Translations under genes and position numbers: made by a program | The notes under the pieces: model-generated | Seen by the model: only the letters and a program-made list of their open reading frames with translations | Databases searched by the model: none | Told to the model about the DNA's origin: nothing | Shown here: in pieces, positions 25,799-33,000 of the stretch | Layout of the letters: each line of letters opens with the position of its first letter | How positions within the stretch are numbered: the stretch's first letter is position 1 | NCBI GenBank assembly: GCA_002320605.1 | Contig: DCKG01000034.1 | Span: forward strand, 1-64,000 | Direction: 5' to 3' | DNA from: Bacteroidales bacterium UBA1680 | GTDB taxonomy: Bacteria > Bacteroidota > Bacteroidia > Bacteroidales > UBA932 | DNA: 64,000 nt

Positions 25799-26032
25799 CT
25801 AGAACAGAGTCGGATGGCTCTCGTCAAGTCCAGTGAGGATTAGCTCCATGGTGGCTTCACGGAATATGGCTGAGCGCCCTTTCACGCCAAAACGGCGGCA
25901 ATATTCTTTCACCGCAGAGATTTCGCTGTCATTCAGATAAATCACCTGGCGATGAGTCCTTTTCATCGCTTTCTTGCGTTTCTCGAAGAGATCCGGCTCA
26001 GGTGGAGCCATTTTCTTTTTCCTTTTAGACAA
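25799..26032 (-). CDS. Small basic protein, possibly ribbon-helix-helix
   Basis: A 77-residue protein with a lysine-rich N-terminus and a segment HRQVIYLNDSEISAVKEYC followed by a helical second half, compatible with a ribbon-helix-helix fold of the kind seen in small DNA-binding or mobilisation accessory proteins. I do not recognise a named family. A consensus -7 box (TATATTTG) lies about 28 nt upstream, supporting a real gene. It is divergent from gmk and has no partner gene, so it is not obviously an antitoxin. Confidence 0.65.
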   Translation of the reverse strand: MSKRKKKMAPPEPDLFEKRKKAMKRTHRQVIYLNDSEISAVKEYCRRFGVKGRSAIFREATMELILTGLDESHPTLF

Positions 26033-26059
26033 AACTGGAATTGTTTGAACTGATTGTCA

Positions 26060-26118
26060 CAAATATAGCAATTTAATATCTGAAACATTCACCAAAAGGC
26101 TAAAAAAGGCTAAATTTG
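26060..26118. promoter_or_regulatory. Divergent promoters for the small basic protein gene and gmk
   Basis: Minus strand TATATTTG (26060-26067) faces the small protein gene; plus strand TAAATTTG (26111-26118) faces gmk and nadD. Both match TAnnTTTG exactly. -33 boxes are weak. Confidence 0.6.
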
Positions 26119-26134
26119 CAAAAAGCGGATCATC

Positions 26135-26731
26135 ATGCAGAACAAGGTTTTGATTTTCTCGGCTCCGTCGGGCTCTGGAAAGAGCACGATCGTAAATCAT
26201 ATTCTCGGAATATATAAGGGTAATATGGAATTCTCAGTCTCTGCCACTTCCAGAGCGCCAAGAGGAACCGAACAGAATGGGAAGGAATATTATTTCGTCT
26301 CACCGGAGAAATTCAGGGACATGATTGCCAAGGACGAGTTCGTTGAATATGAGGAGGTCTATCACGATCATTTCTACGGCACGCTTAAGTCGGAGGTTCA
26401 AAGAATATGGGATGCCGGCCACGTGATAATTTTCGACGTGGACGTGAAAGGCGGAGTGAACCTCAAGAAATATTTCGGAGATAAGGCATTATCCATATTC
26501 ATAAAGGCACCTTCCATCGAGGCTCTCAGGGAACGGCTGGAAAAACGCGGCACCGATTCCCCCGAGGCCATCGCAGAAAGAGTCGCCAAGGCCGCCGAGG
26601 AACTGACTTACGCTCCGAAGTTTGATTATGTGTTGGTCAACGATGACCTCTCTACTGCCTTCGCAGAAGCGGAAAAAGTCGTCGAGGATTTCTTGGACGA
26701 TGGCAGGCTGAACTATTCAACCATAATCTGA
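26135..26731 (+). CDS. gmk: Guanylate kinase
   Basis: A 198-residue kinase converting GMP to GDP. The P-loop APSGSGKST lies near residues 10-18, and the GMP-binding stretch SVSATSRAPRGTEQNGKEYYF and FVEYEEVYHDHFYGT are typical, with the lid region AERVAKAAEEL near the C-terminus. Complete and of standard length. nadD follows after 4 nt, so the two share a transcript. Confidence 0.96.
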   Translation: MQNKVLIFSAPSGSGKSTIVNHILGIYKGNMEFSVSATSRAPRGTEQNGKEYYFVSPEKFRDMIAKDEFVEYEEVYHDHFYGTLKSEVQRIWDAGHVIIFDVDVKGGVNLKKYFGDKALSIFIKAPSIEALRERLEKRGTDSPEAIAERVAKAAEELTYAPKFDYVLVNDDLSTAFAEAEKVVEDFLDDGRLNYSTII

Positions 26732-26735
26732 TACC

Positions 26736-27368
26736 GTGAGAATCGCAGTATATTCCGGCTCGTTCAACCCGCTCCACATTGGACACCTGGCCATCATTAA
26801 GCACCTTACCGATGTCAGCGGCTTTGACATGGTCTATCTGGTTGTGTCTCCGAAGAATCCTCTGAAGCAAGCCATAAGCACCGACACCGGATGGGCAAGG
26901 TATCACGCTGCACGGAGAGCGGTGAAGCGGCATCCGGAATTGCAGGTCTGGGTCGATGACATCGAACTTATGATGCCTCCTCCGCAATACACGATCAGTA
27001 CTCTGGATGCTCTTCGCCAGCGGGAGCCCCAAAATGAATTCACATTGGTCATAGGTGCAGACAATCTTGAGATAATCCACAGATGGAGGGATTTCCAGAG
27101 GATACTCTGCGAATATGGGGTGGCAGTGTACCCGCGGAAAGGCTTCGACATAGGGGCTCTTAAGAAACGGCTGCAAGAGGAAAGCTTGGCTGGTTCTTCT
27201 GCTCATGCGCTTGATTATCAGAATCACAACGGGATGAACAACCTGAACGACCATCTTCGCTCAGCCTACAAAATAGACCTGCTCAATGCTCCTCTGGTCG
27301 AGATTTCTTCGACGGAAATCCGAGAGGGCTTCGCCGAGGGGAAGGACATGTCAAAGTGGCTGATGTAA
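26736..27368 (+). CDS. nadD: Nicotinate-nucleotide adenylyltransferase
   Basis: A 210-residue enzyme of NAD synthesis that adenylates nicotinate mononucleotide. It has the nucleotidyltransferase motif GSFNPLHIGHL (8-18), VIGADNLEIIHRW, and near the C-terminus ISSTEIREGFAEGKD with the ISSTxIR signature. It starts with GTG 4 nt after the gmk stop. A segment around residues 142-175 (HALDYQNHNGMNNLNDHLR) is longer than in many relatives. Confidence 0.93.
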   Translation: MRIAVYSGSFNPLHIGHLAIIKHLTDVSGFDMVYLVVSPKNPLKQAISTDTGWARYHAARRAVKRHPELQVWVDDIELMMPPPQYTISTLDALRQREPQNEFTLVIGADNLEIIHRWRDFQRILCEYGVAVYPRKGFDIGALKKRLQEESLAGSSAHALDYQNHNGMNNLNDHLRSAYKIDLLNAPLVEISSTEIREGFAEGKDMSKWLM

Positions 27369-27482
27369 ATTCCTCGGATTTCAAATCGCATCGAGGCTTC
27401 GGCGCTTGCCCTAAACTTTTCTGAACTGAGAAGGGGTGAGTTCCGTGACGCTCTTGAACTGAGAGCTGAGGTACGCCCTTTG

Positions 27483-27490
27483 TACATTTG
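27483..27490 (+). promoter_or_regulatory. Putative promoter -7 box of the P-type ATPase gene
   Basis: TACATTTG matches TAnnTTTG. It lies 17-23 nt upstream of the ATG codons at 27507 and 27513. No clear -33 box and no copper-type operator were recognised. Confidence 0.45.
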
Positions 27491-27506
27491 CAATGTCAAA
27501 AAATTA

Positions 27507-29363
27507 ATGAATATGTCAAAGTCAGTAAAGAAGAATTTCCCAGTAACGGGAATGGGATGCGCCTCCTGCGTGGCCAGAGTGCAGAAAGCTATCAGCGAGG
27601 TGAACGGGGTTTCCAGCTGCAACGTCAGCCTAGCCTCCAATTCCGCCCAAATCGAATTCGACCCAGCGGTGACAAATCCTGAACAACTCGGCAAGGCGGT
27701 GTCCGACGCTGGTTACGGCCTCATCGTCGGTGACGAAGAAGATGCCGACGAGGAAGCAGACCGGTTGCAGGAGGACTATTACAAATCCCTGAAACGGGAC
27801 ATGTTGCTTGCCGCGATCCTGGCCCTCCTCGTGATGCTGCTAGGAATGGGATTCGGCGATATGCCGTGGAATGGCTACCTGCTATGGCTCCTGGCTACTC
27901 CAGCCGTGTTCTGGTGCGGCAGGCGTTTCTTCATCGTGGCCTGGAAGCAGGCCCGGCATGGAAGCGCCAACATGGACACGCTAGTAGCATTGTCCACCCT
28001 GATTTCATATTTATTCAGCTTGTTCAACCTGTTGTTCCCTCAGGTATGGACCTCCAGGGGCATAGAGCCTCATCTGTATTTCGAGTCATCCGCTATGATC
28101 GTGGCCTTCATCCTGGTCGGAAGGGTACTGGAAGAAAGGGCAAAGCACAGCACCACGGCATCAATCCGTGAGCTTATGGGACTACAGCCTAAGACCGTGA
28201 ACCTCAAGCCAGGCGACATATTCAAGGTCAAACCAGGGGAAAGGATTCCGGCAGATGGAGAGGTAGTCAGCGGCGAGTCTTTCGTGGACGAATCCATGCT
28301 CACCGGCGAACCTGTCGCTGTCAGCAAGGCAGTCGGCTCGAAGGTCTACACCGGCACGATGAACCAGAGAGGCATTTTTGAGATGCGTGCAAACAAGGTT
28401 GGGAAAGACACTATGCTCTCGGCCATAATCAAGATGGTTAAGGATGCTCAAGGCTCGAAGGCGAATATTCAGAATATTGTCGATAAGGTGGCAGCAGTGT
28501 TCGTGCCTGCCATATTGGCAGCCTCCGTGCTGACCCTCATAGCATGGCTTCTATTCGATCCCGCAGAAGGAGTGTCCAGAGGGCTTCTGGCCATGGTCTC
28601 GGTTCTAGTGATTGCCTGCCCTTGCTCGCTAGGCCTGGCGACGCCTACGGCTCTCATCGCCGGAATCGGCAACGGAGCCAGACAGGGCATTTTGATAAAA
28701 GATGCTGATTCTCTGCAGGTTGCCAGATCCATCGATGCCATAGTGCTGGACAAGACCGGAACTATTACGAAAGAGCTCAAGGGAGATGAGATTCCTACGG
28801 CCACTTCGGATTTCGTGGATGAGGTGAAGGAGACATCTGCCGAGGCTGTAGCTGAATTGAAGGAAATGGGATTGGATGTCTATATGCTCTCCGGGGACAA
28901 TCCAGAGCGTGCCGGGAAGGTTGCGGCCAAGGTCGGCATAGACAATGTGGTTTCCGGAGTTTTGCCTGGAGACAAGCAGAATTTCGTGAAGAAACTGCAG
29001 GCTGAAGGCAAGAAAGTGGTGATGGTCGGGGATGGGATAAACGACAGCCCTGCGCTGGCTCTGGCGGATTTGAGCATTGCGATGGGTGATGGAACCGATA
29101 TCGCCATGAATGCTGCGATGGTCACAATCGTGACTTCCGATCTGAAGAAGATTTCTCAGTTGATCAAGCTTTCTCGCAGGACGTTCAAGATAATCAAGGA
29201 GAACCTTTTCTGGGCCTTTTTCTACAATGTCTTGGCCGTGCCTATTGCTGCCGGCGTGCTGTATCCGGTCAACGGATTCATGCTGAATCCGATGATTGCC
29301 GCAGCCTGCATGGCAATGAGCTCCGTCTGCGTCGTGCTGAATTCACTGAGACTCAGGAAGTAA
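27507..29363 (+). CDS. Copper/heavy-metal P1B-type ATPase lacking most of the nucleotide-binding domain
   Basis: A 618-residue protein with the order of a CopA-like exporter: heavy-metal-associated domain with GMGCASC (Cys18, Cys21), transmembrane helices from about residue 95, actuator domain with ESMLTGEPV, the copper-site ACPCSLGLATP (CPC about 371-373), phosphorylation site DKTGT (Asp415), MLSGDNPERAGK, and MVGDGINDSPALALADLSI (Asp509, Asp513), then the final helices. Only about 47 residues separate DKTGT from the SGD motif, where relatives have about 150-160. The nucleotide-binding domain with its H-P motif is therefore missing, cleanly and in frame. Either the pump is non-functional or it works in an altered way. 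The start is ATG 27507 or 27513. Confidence 0.88.
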   Translation: MNMSKSVKKNFPVTGMGCASCVARVQKAISEVNGVSSCNVSLASNSAQIEFDPAVTNPEQLGKAVSDAGYGLIVGDEEDADEEADRLQEDYYKSLKRDMLLAAILALLVMLLGMGFGDMPWNGYLLWLLATPAVFWCGRRFFIVAWKQARHGSANMDTLVALSTLISYLFSLFNLLFPQVWTSRGIEPHLYFESSAMIVAFILVGRVLEERAKHSTTASIRELMGLQPKTVNLKPGDIFKVKPGERIPADGEVVSGESFVDESMLTGEPVAVSKAVGSKVYTGTMNQRGIFEMRANKVGKDTMLSAIIKMVKDAQGSKANIQNIVDKVAAVFVPAILAASVLTLIAWLLFDPAEGVSRGLLAMVSVLVIACPCSLGLATPTALIAGIGNGARQGILIKDADSLQVARSIDAIVLDKTGTITKELKGDEIPTATSDFVDEVKETSAEAVAELKEMGLDVYMLSGDNPERAGKVAAKVGIDNVVSGVLPGDKQNFVKKLQAEGKKVVMVGDGINDSPALALADLSIAMGDGTDIAMNAAMVTIVTSDLKKISQLIKLSRRTFKIIKENLFWAFFYNVLAVPIAAGVLYPVNGFMLNPMIAAACMAMSSVCVVLNSLRLRK

Positions 29364-29465
29364 TTTTTCACCCTAGCACTTCATCTTGTCATCCCGGATT
29401 CCCCTTGACCTCCTGATTTTCCCTTGCCCTACTGACTTTTTTCCCCTTGTCATCCTGACAGGAAC

Positions 29466-29607
29466 ATACTGAAACAAATCATTGCCGAAGTCGGGGCATC
29501 TTCTCCGATAAGACATTGGCAAGGTAATGGGTGCAGCCACCAAGCGTTTGGCCGGTCAGGCCGACGGTCGCACCATCTCCACAATCGTCAAAGAATTACT
29601 CTCCTAG
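29466..29607 (+). pseudogene. 3' remnant of a yqeY-like (GatB/YqeY) gene
   Basis: Two short frames read QIIAEVGASSP and then, after a frame change near 29510, GKVMGAATKRLAGQADGR and TISTIVKELLS before a TAG. This matches the C-terminal tail of GatB/YqeY-domain proteins. The upstream two thirds of the gene is absent. A good terminator follows, presumably the original one. The preceding 29364-29465 shows only repetitive CCCTTG/TCATCC-like text with no gene. Confidence 0.65.
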
Positions 29608-29625
29608 ATCTCACTCAAAAAAATA

Positions 29626-29658
29626 AGAGGCTCACCCATCAACGGGCTAGCCTCTTTT
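29626..29658 (+). terminator. Terminator after the yqeY remnant
   Basis: AGAGGCT...CCC, loop, GGG...AGCCTCT followed by TTT. A stable stem with small internal mismatches. It separates the P-ATPase region from the lipoprotein gene downstream. Confidence 0.7.
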
Positions 29659-29873
29659 GCACAACTTGATTATGAGAATTAAATTTCATAGCCAAGTTTA
29701 GGAACACTAACTACTAATCATTAACCTGTACCAACAGTATTATCAAGTTTCGTGCTAAACCGTAAAGACGATAGAATTTTTCTTCAATTTTCAATGAATT
29801 CCGCTTTTTTCATAAGCAAATCCCTAAGCAATCAAAACGAGTCAAATTATTTCGGTTTTTGGCTCAGATTTGT

Positions 29874-29881
29874 TATCTTTG
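29874..29881 (+). promoter_or_regulatory. Putative promoter -7 box of the 29954 lipoprotein gene
   Basis: TATCTTTG matches TAnnTTTG; TTCG lies at the -33 distance. It predicts an unusually long leader of about 65-70 nt that is GC-rich compared with the AT-rich upstream sequence. No known riboswitch was recognised in it. Confidence 0.45.
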
Positions 29882-29953
29882 AGCCGCTTGCCTCAGAGGT
29901 GCCGGAAGGCGTTAAGGAACCAGGCCGGCAGACAACGTATTACTAGCATCAAT

Positions 29954-30964
29954 ATGAGAAACATATTTCTAATGGCCGCATGCGCTTCAATGCTTCTGAT
30001 CTCATGCGGAAAAGACGGAGGAGAAGGGAAAAAGGAAGAGCCGGTAGTTCAGAACACATGGCCCGAGAACGGGTTTTCCGGGAACAATTACTGGTACCTT
30101 AGCAATGGCACCGTGCAAATAGGAGTGGATCTATCCAGGGGCGGATGCGTTTTCCATTTCTCAGAGAAAGGCACCAAGAGAAACCTGATAAACCACTACG
30201 ACAACGGACGATTCATCCAGCAGTCATATTACGATGGGAAGACCGACGGAAGCGTATGGAACGGAAAGAACTGGAGATGGAACCCGATTCAAGGCGGTGG
30301 CTGGAAGGAAGGCACTGGAGCCAAGATACTTAAGAGAGAAAAAAGCGAAACAAGCATAGAAATTCAGACCCAGCCCGTGCACTGGGCCACTTGCGAGGCT
30401 TTGCCGGAATGTGACATGACAGAAATCATAACCCTGGGAGACAATTACGCAAAAATCCATTATAAATTCACCAATAACGGCAACGGCGCATATAGTCACG
30501 CCCAGTACGACCAGGAATTGCCAGCAGTGTTCTGCGACGGAGCCCTCGAGACGTTCGTCACGTACGAAGGTGATGCGCCTTGGACAGGAGCTGATCTTAA
30601 ATATGTGAAAGACGTTACATCCGTCTCAGAATGGCCATTCACTCAAGCCTTGTCGTCCGAATGCTGGGCAGCATACCTGGACAGCAAGGGCTGGGGCATC
30701 GGTGTCTATACTCCGCAAAGCACAGGCACTCCTGGCGAAGACGAGACGGCGAACATCGGGAAAGTCAGGTATTCGGCCTACAGAGCCTCAGGATCTAATT
30801 ATCCAGGGACGGGCCCCGTGGGAGCATCTTGTTCTTACTTCGGGCCTCACGCCAAGAAAACTATCGCCAAAGGCTTCTCCTTGAAATACGACGTTTATCT
30901 TGCGATTGGCACTGCCGAAGAAATCAGAAGCACGTTCAAGAATATTCACGACAAAAAGCTTTAA
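29954..30964 (+). CDS. Lipoprotein of unknown function, beta-rich, mutarotase-like appearance
   Basis: A 336-residue protein beginning MRNIFLMAACASMLLISCG, with the lipobox Cys at 18. The ATG at 29954 is chosen because an upstream start at 29870 would hide the signal. The mature protein is rich in beta strands and aromatic residues (NYWYLSNGTVQIGVDLSRG, NLINHYDNGRFIQQSYY, WAAYLDSKGWGIGVYTP), reminiscent of galactose-mutarotase-like folds that bind or act on sugars. I do not recognise a named family with certainty. It stands alone, not in an operon, and its stop codon overlaps the convergent cobW-type gene. Confidence 0.75.
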   Translation: MRNIFLMAACASMLLISCGKDGGEGKKEEPVVQNTWPENGFSGNNYWYLSNGTVQIGVDLSRGGCVFHFSEKGTKRNLINHYDNGRFIQQSYYDGKTDGSVWNGKNWRWNPIQGGGWKEGTGAKILKREKSETSIEIQTQPVHWATCEALPECDMTEIITLGDNYAKIHYKFTNNGNGAYSHAQYDQELPAVFCDGALETFVTYEGDAPWTGADLKYVKDVTSVSEWPFTQALSSECWAAYLDSKGWGIGVYTPQSTGTPGEDETANIGKVRYSAYRASGSNYPGTGPVGASCSYFGPHAKKTIAKGFSLKYDVYLAIGTAEEIRSTFKNIHDKKL

Positions 30965-32112
30965 GCCTCGCCTTCCAGGCAGGCATCCATCAGGCGGTCG
31001 ATTTCGGCTCGGTCCAGATGCTGGCCGATGAAAACGATCTTGATCATTCTGTCGCCATACTCAGGATCCCAGTCGCGGCGCAAGTTTTTGTCCCGCAGCA
31101 TCATTTCCTGCAGCTGCTCCTCAGGCATCTCGGCGAACCACTGGCCGGCATCCTTTATGGATTTCTGGGCTCCCGCCTGCTCGAACAGATAGCATTTGTC
31201 CTTGGCATCCGAGAAATAACATATTCCTTTAGCCCTTATGATATTCTTAGGCCACTTCTTCGCTACAAAGTAGTCGAATTTATTGATGTCCAGCGCAGGA
31301 CGGCGATAGTAGACGTAGGTGCCGACTCCATATTCCTCAACCTCTCCGCCCTCTTCGGCAACCTCCTCGTCCCCTTCTATTGCAGCTATCCATGCCGCAG
31401 AAGTTGCCACCTCGTCGAAGTCAAACAGATTAGCATTCAATATCTTGTCCAACTCTATATTCCCATAGTCACATTCGTAAATGACTGCCTTCGGGTTCAG
31501 ATTATGCACTATGCTCCTCACCGTGCCAAGGTCTTCTTTCGGCACATCGGAAGCCTTGTTCAGCAGCACCATGTTGCAGAACTCAATCTGCTGGATCACT
31601 AGGCTCTCCAAGTCATCTTCCTGAATATTCTCTTTCGTCAATGCCTTCCCGCTATCGAATTCATCCTTCATTCTGAGAGCATCCACTACCGTCACTATGC
31701 AGTCCAGACGAGGAATGTCATTCTGGGCATACGGAGGAACAAGGTTCGGCATCATATTGATAGTCTGTGCGATAGGGGCAGGCTCGCATATTCCGCTTGC
31801 CTCGATGACTATGTAATCGAATTTTCTGGAAACGCATAATTCCGACAGCTGATTCACGAGATCGGCTTTTAGCGTGCAGCAGATGCAACCGTTCTGCAGC
31901 GGCACCAGGCTCGAGTCCTGCTGATTGACCACTCCTCCGCTCTGGATGAGGCTCGCATCTATGTTCACTTCACCTATGTCATTGACTATCACGGCGAATC
32001 GAATGCCTTTCGTATTGCCTAAAATTCTATTCAGCAATGTCGTCTTGCCACTTCCAAGGTAACCCGTCAGCAATAGGACAGGCACTTCTCTCTTTTCTAT
32101 AGTTATGGTCAT
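30961..32112 (-). CDS. CobW/COG0523 family GTPase (metal chaperone)
   Basis: A 383-residue G3E GTPase. It has Walker A GYLGSGKT (17-24), the metal-binding GCICC (Cys76, Cys78, Cys79), EASGICEPAPI, and the guanine-specificity NKAS in MVLLNKASDVPKE. The C-terminal CobW_C domain begins around residue 260. The family delivers zinc or cobalt to target proteins. The ATG at 32112 is used because conserved sequence begins a few codons later; upstream in-frame codons cover the opposite-strand gene and its promoter. No Zur-type operator was recognised. Its end overlaps the lipoprotein stop by 4 nt. Confidence 0.92.
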   Translation of the reverse strand: MTITIEKREVPVLLLTGYLGSGKTTLLNRILGNTKGIRFAVIVNDIGEVNIDASLIQSGGVVNQQDSSLVPLQNGCICCTLKADLVNQLSELCVSRKFDYIVIEASGICEPAPIAQTINMMPNLVPPYAQNDIPRLDCIVTVVDALRMKDEFDSGKALTKENIQEDDLESLVIQQIEFCNMVLLNKASDVPKEDLGTVRSIVHNLNPKAVIYECDYGNIELDKILNANLFDFDEVATSAAWIAAIEGDEEVAEEGGEVEEYGVGTYVYYRRPALDINKFDYFVAKKWPKNIIRAKGICYFSDAKDKCYLFEQAGAQKSIKDAGQWFAEMPEEQLQEMMLRDKNLRRDWDPEYGDRMIKIVFIGQHLDRAEIDRLMDACLEGEA

Positions 32113-32138
32113 GTTTATTATTAATATTAAATTGATTG

Positions 32139-32166
32139 CAAATTTAAGTATATTTCTATAAATTTG
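32139..32166. promoter_or_regulatory. Back-to-back promoters for the CobW gene and the coiled-coil/zapA operon
   Basis: TAAATTTG on the minus strand (32139-32146) drives the CobW gene with a leader of about 22 nt; TAAATTTG on the plus strand (32159-32166) drives the coiled-coil gene. Both are exact consensus and lie only 12 nt apart, so the two polymerases' -33 regions overlap the opposite transcript. Confidence 0.65.
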
Positions 32167-32175
32167 CATTGGAAG

Positions 32176-32463
32176 ATGTATTTTGAGGCTATGCTTGAAG
32201 GTATAAAAAAAGATATCGAGAAGCTGATCGCCCTGTACGAGAAAGAACGGGAGAAGAATGCCAAGCTCCTCGACGAACTCGAACAGTGCAAGGCTGATAG
32301 AGACAAATTCCAAAAGCAGATTGAAGAGTTGGAAGTACAGATGGACAATCTTCATCTTGCTGAAGCTTTTAAAGCTCAAACTGATAGTAACGATGGAGCT
32401 AAAGAAAAAATAGATAGCCTGATCAAGGAAATTGATAGGTGCATTGCATTACTTGAGAAATGA
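32176..32463 (+). CDS. Small coiled-coil protein upstream of ZapA
   Basis: A 95-residue (or 90-residue, from ATG 32191) acidic protein that is almost entirely coiled coil, with heptads from IEKLIALYEKEREKNAKLL to QIEELEVQMDNLH and a short tail. Its stop overlaps the zapA start as ATGA, so translation is coupled. By position and shape it could be a ZapB-like divisome partner, but no sequence match to ZapB is claimed. If ATG 32176 is used the leader is only about 5 nt, so 32191 may be the true start. Confidence 0.75.
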   Translation: MYFEAMLEGIKKDIEKLIALYEKEREKNAKLLDELEQCKADRDKFQKQIEELEVQMDNLHLAEAFKAQTDSNDGAKEKIDSLIKEIDRCIALLEK

Positions 32464-32753
32464 GTACAGAGCAGAGCATAACTATAGTGATTGCCGGGAC
32501 GCAGTACCCATTGAAGGCTGCGACCCCGGAAATAGAACGAATGATGAGGATTGCCGCTGAGACAGTCAACACCAAGCTTGCTGCTTATGATGCAAAGTAT
32601 CCTAGTAAATCCACTGCCGACAAGCTAGCGTTCGTAGCCCTGAACGAGACTGTCAGCAGGCTCGTGTGCCAGAAAAAGTACGACGAAGCCGAATTTGGAG
32701 CTAAAAAGCTTCTGGAAGAAGTAGAGACATATCTGAATAATATTGAAGAATAA
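32460..32753 (+). CDS. zapA: Cell division protein ZapA
   Basis: A 97-residue ZapA. The N-terminal strand-rich head (ITIVIAGTQYPLKAA, PEIERMMRIAAETVNTKL) and the long C-terminal helix (from about 50 to the end) are standard. ZapA bundles FtsZ filaments at the division ring. It overlaps the coiled-coil gene by 4 nt and is followed after 2 nt by the predicted 6S RNA. Confidence 0.88.
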   Translation: MSTEQSITIVIAGTQYPLKAATPEIERMMRIAAETVNTKLAAYDAKYPSKSTADKLAFVALNETVSRLVCQKKYDEAEFGAKKLLEEVETYLNNIEE

Positions 32754-32755
32754 GT

Positions 32756-32931
32756 GCCGTTAGTCCCACGTGCTCAAATCAACAGTTGAATAAACTAACG
32801 AGTTCGCTCGGGACGGCAATGACAGGCCAAGGTTACCTTAGGGGATCGCGCCCACGCGCGACGATGGATCTCTGAACCGGACCGGATCTCAAATCTTATC
32901 CTTTACAGGTTTAAGACAAGCGACTAACGGC
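32756..32931 (+). ncRNA. ssrS: 6S RNA (ssrS), predicted
   Basis: A 176-nt non-coding stretch between zapA and rny. Its ends pair perfectly over 10 bp, GCCGTTAGTC with GACTAACGGC, and a T-run follows, so it is a closed hairpin-like RNA ending at a terminator. The interior can form further stems, including a GC-rich apical part (GATCGCGCCCACGCGCGAC). Size, terminal stem and position next to zapA, where 6S RNA genes often lie, suggest 6S RNA, which binds RNA polymerase in stationary phase. No covariance search was possible. Confidence 0.68.
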
Positions 32932-33000
32932 TTTTTTCTTTATCTTTTTACTCGTAGAATCCGCAAAACATTGAATTACAGATCAAATATACGGGTTAAC

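Noticed and set aside
25799..26032. Antitoxin of a toxin-antitoxin pair
   Set aside because: No small toxin gene lies next to it; both neighbours are recognisable housekeeping-type genes.
30829..31602. 257-codon open frame antisense to the CobW-type gene
   Set aside because: Overlaps the lipoprotein end and the CobW gene, with no family match.
32756..32931. SRP RNA or tmRNA as the identity of the zapA-rny RNA
   Set aside because: No GGAA-tetraloop helix 8 pattern of SRP RNA and no tRNA-like end or tag frame of tmRNA; size and location suit 6S better.
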